Source: Bacteroidales bacterium UBA6340
Lineage (GTDB): Bacteria > Bacteroidota > Bacteroidia > Bacteroidales > Paludibacteraceae
Reading direction: 5' to 3'
NCBI GenBank assembly: GCA_002440265.1
Contig: DJSG01000062.1
Span: 1 to 17,970, forward strand
Length of the DNA: 17,970 nucleotides
Positions 15,754-17,970 of this stretch are shown piece after piece; positions within the stretch are counted from its first letter, which is position 1, and the number at the start of each line of letters is the position of its first letter. A model generated the notes under the pieces. The model was not told the origin of the DNA. It saw nothing but the letters and a program-made list of their open reading frames with translations, and ran no database searches. The translations under genes and the position numbers were made by a program.

Positions 15754-17445
15754 ATGAATAACGTACTGAAATTAGTATCAAAGGTTGTACTCCTGACGCT
15801 GTTGGTTGTAGTGGGCGCAGGCTGTTCGACATCATCGCGTGAGTTAAACACCAAGACTTCGTTCCAGACAGGATGGAAGAGTTTTGACAAGAGCACCACA
15901 CGCTTTGAGGCTTATGAAGGTAACATCGCTCAAGGTCCGCAGGGCATGGTGTCCATCCCCGGCGGGTCATTTACCATAGGTCAGCAGGACGAGTTTGTGA
16001 CGGCACCCCGCAATAGTGAGCGTAGGACGTTGACTGTCAGTTCGTTCTATATGGATAAGTATGAGGTTACGAATATGGCATGGAGAGAGTATCTGGGGTG
16101 GATGGAGTATGTATTCAACGCCTACAAGCCGGAATTGGTGAAGGCAGTGTTGCCGGATACTACTGTGTGGCGTGACGAATTGGCTTACAATGAGCCGTAT
16201 GTAGAGAACTATTTCCGTCACCCTGCGTACAGTTTCTATCCTGTAGTGGGTGTCTCGTGGGACCAGGCAATGGCGTATTGCCAATGGCGTACTGACCGTG
16301 TGAATGAGATGATTTTGGTGAGCGGACAGTATATTGAGTTGCCTCCGTATGCTATACTCAATCCCAATGTCTATATGACTGAGCAAGAGGCGGATGAGTA
16401 CCTGAAGAACAACTACGAGCACCCCGAGTATGCCAACTATGAGAAAGAGGCGGTAGAGGTGCCCCTGTCTATAGCACAGTTGTATGGCTATGATGGTGAT
16501 GAGGTGGCAGAAGAGGATGAGAATGGCTATATGACCGACCCGCTGGTGACGATGTACCGTATGCCTTATGAGTGGGTGCGCGACCAGTTTGTCTTCAACA
16601 CCGAGAAGTATTTCATTAACGGCAGCAAATACAATCCTACCATGGGTCGTAAGCCGCGTACTGATGCCTATGGCAATGCGCGTAAAATCAACCGTGCGGA
16701 CGGTATTCTGCTGATAGGTTACCGTTTGCCGACAGAGTCGGAGTGGGAGTATGCTGCCTTTGCACCTGTGGCAAATGCTGACGGTATGCCGGAAGAGGGA
16801 CGTATCTATCCATGGTCAGGTTATCAACCGCGTGATATGAGCAAGAAGAACAAAGGCAAGATGATGGCTAACTTCATCCGTAGCCGTGGTGATATGATGG
16901 GTGTGGCAGGTGCCGCCAACGACGGTTATGTGCTCACAGCACCTGTGGACGCTTTTGCTCCCAATGATTTCGGTCTGTACAATATGGCAGGAAATGTGAA
17001 CGAGTGGGTGATGGATGTGTATCGCGAGACCTCGTCGGAAGATGTGACGGAGTACAACCCCTTCCGTGGTAATATCTACGCACATGCCAAGCGTGATGAG
17101 AATGGTAATTATGTAGTGAGCCCGACAGGTTGTGTGGAGATAGAGTACACCGCTGACGATGACAAGCGTGACTTCAAGGACGGTGACAAGCAGTCAAGGT
17201 TTGATACGGATTATCCACTGGATACTTTGGGGTTGACCGAAGAGCAGATGGCAGAGGTGAAGTATGACCCGACAGACATCCTTATCCCGCGTATCAGCAA
17301 TAATGCACGTGTATATAAGGGTGGTTCGTGGGACGACCGTATCTATTGGCTCAACCCCACCACACGTCGGTTTCTTGAGCAGGACAAGACCTCCAGCACG
17401 ATTGGTTTCCGTTGTGCTATGACGAAGTTGGCAGACAATAACTGA
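15754..17445 (+). CDS. gldJ: GldJ-type gliding motility / type IX secretion lipoprotein
   Basis: GldJ is an outer-membrane-associated lipoprotein needed for gliding and type IX secretion in Flavobacterium; in non-gliding Bacteroidetes it would serve secretion. The ATG at 15754 gives a lipoprotein signal peptide (hydrophobic 11-23, GAGC at 21-24, lipidated C24). The body is a sulfatase-modifying-factor (FGE-like) fold: MVSIPGGSFTIGQ, YEVTNMAWREYLGWMEYVF, PVVGVSWDQAMAYCQWRTDR, YRLPTESEWEYAA, NDFGLYNMAGNVNEW and KGGSWDDRIYWLNPTTRRF ending GFRCAM. The insert before RLPTE and the blocks FRGNIY and DFKDGDKQS match GldJ better than GldK/PorK. Length is 563 aa. An upstream in-frame extension to 15535 runs through the predicted promoter and is rejected. 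gcvH follows after 28 bp, probably co-transcribed. Confidence 0.87.
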   Translation: MNNVLKLVSKVVLLTLLVVVGAGCSTSSRELNTKTSFQTGWKSFDKSTTRFEAYEGNIAQGPQGMVSIPGGSFTIGQQDEFVTAPRNSERRTLTVSSFYMDKYEVTNMAWREYLGWMEYVFNAYKPELVKAVLPDTTVWRDELAYNEPYVENYFRHPAYSFYPVVGVSWDQAMAYCQWRTDRVNEMILVSGQYIELPPYAILNPNVYMTEQEADEYLKNNYEHPEYANYEKEAVEVPLSIAQLYGYDGDEVAEEDENGYMTDPLVTMYRMPYEWVRDQFVFNTEKYFINGSKYNPTMGRKPRTDAYGNARKINRADGILLIGYRLPTESEWEYAAFAPVANADGMPEEGRIYPWSGYQPRDMSKKNKGKMMANFIRSRGDMMGVAGAANDGYVLTAPVDAFAPNDFGLYNMAGNVNEWVMDVYRETSSEDVTEYNPFRGNIYAHAKRDENGNYVVSPTGCVEIEYTADDDKRDFKDGDKQSRFDTDYPLDTLGLTEEQMAEVKYDPTDILIPRISNNARVYKGGSWDDRIYWLNPTTRRFLEQDKTSSTIGFRCAMTKLADNN

Positions 17446-17473
17446 TTAGAACAATAGTTATAAATCTAATAAT

Positions 17474-17854
17474 ATGAATATTCCATCAAATCTGCGCTAC
17501 ACGAAAGACCATGAGTGGATTCGTGTAGAGGGCGACGAGGCCTATGTAGGCATCACGGATTATGCACAATCCGAGTTAGGTGAAATCGTGTTCGTTGACA
17601 TCACTACCGAAGGTGAGACCATCAATCAGGACGAGACTTTCGGTAGTATCGAGGCTGTGAAGACTGTCAGTGACCTGAATATGCCTGTTACTGGTGAGGT
17701 GCTGGAGGTTAATGAGGCTATCAACGACCAACCTGAACTGGTAAACAACGACCCTTACGGTGAGGGTTGGATGATAAAAATCAGTATTGCACTGCCTGAA
17801 GAGTTGGATACTCTGCTGGACGCAGAAGGCTATAAAACACTTATTATTGGATAA
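17474..17854 (+). CDS. gcvH: Glycine cleavage system H protein
   Basis: GcvH is the small lipoyl carrier that shuttles the aminomethyl group between the P, T and L proteins of the glycine cleavage system. The 126-aa length is standard. The lipoylated lysine is K63 in GSIEAVKTVSDLNMPVTGEV, preceded by GITDYAQSELGEIVFV, another family block. It lies 28 bp after gldJ with no separate promoter seen, and a terminator follows 20 bp after its stop. The other glycine cleavage genes are not in this window. Confidence 0.97.
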   Translation: MNIPSNLRYTKDHEWIRVEGDEAYVGITDYAQSELGEIVFVDITTEGETINQDETFGSIEAVKTVSDLNMPVTGEVLEVNEAINDQPELVNNDPYGEGWMIKISIALPEELDTLLDAEGYKTLIIG

Positions 17855-17874
17855 CTATATAGTCATTTTGAGGG

Positions 17875-17906
17875 GGCTGTCGAATGTGATCGGCAGCCTT
17901 TTTTTT
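17875..17906 (+). terminator. gldJ-gcvH terminator
   Basis: An 8-bp stem GGCTGTCG/CGGCAGCC (17875-17882 and 17891-17898, one G-T pair) with an 8-nt loop is followed by eight Ts. Confidence 0.92.
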
Positions 17907-17934
17907 GCCCGTTGGGTATGTTAATCAGGGAGTG

Positions 17935-17970
17935 GACCCCTCTAACTTCCCTTCAAAGGGGAGGATAGGG
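17935..17970. repeat. Hairpin-forming intergenic sequence at the window edge
   Basis: ACCCCTCTAACTTCCCTTCAAAGGGGAGG folds through CCCCT/AGGGG or CTTCCC/GGGGAG. It resembles a dispersed intergenic repeat that I recall from Bacteroidetes genomes, and it is cut by the window end. Confidence 0.35.

Overview
The window comes from a Bacteroidetes chromosome, most likely order Bacteroidales. Evidence: several promoters fit the Bacteroidetes pattern (TTTG or TTG, about 20 bp, then TAnnTTTG), Shine-Dalgarno sites are largely absent, SecA has the long (about 1,100 aa) form, the CRISPR repeats are 47 bp, and there is a GldJ-type lipoprotein of the gliding/type IX secretion machinery. The species cannot be named from the sequence alone.

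Layout. 1-266: end of an rRNA operon (5S rRNA and its terminator). 324-6866: a type II-C CRISPR-Cas locus. It holds cas9, cas1, an unrecognised 106-codon gene and cas2 on the + strand, then a two-repeat, one-spacer array read on the - strand, and a tracrRNA read on the + strand. 6945-11272: secA and lgt, overlapping by four bases. 11273-11820: a 548-bp gene-free stretch with a terminator, a structured dispersed repeat, a long hairpin and an 11-bp tandem repeat. 11758-15558: a - strand operon folP-cdaA-metG. 15701-17906: gldJ and gcvH on the + strand with a terminator.

Main finding: cas9 is broken by a 262-bp non-autonomous element (1114-1375) with 17-bp terminal inverted repeats and a perfect 9-bp target duplication. 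Removing the element and one duplication restores a single 1,165-codon Cas9 frame with all RuvC and HNH residues in place. The rest of the locus looks functional: cas1 and cas2 are full length, and the tracrRNA and the array each have a good promoter and a terminator. So this appears to be a recently silenced system, or just possibly a split Cas9.

Second finding: a roughly 110-bp hairpin-rich sequence lies downstream of cas2 and again downstream of lgt. One of its stems carries paired compensatory changes, pointing to selection on structure.

The remaining genes are housekeeping: protein export and lipoprotein maturation (secA, lgt), folate synthesis (folP), c-di-AMP synthesis (cdaA), methionyl-tRNA synthesis (metG), an outer-membrane-associated lipoprotein (gldJ) and the glycine cleavage carrier protein (gcvH).
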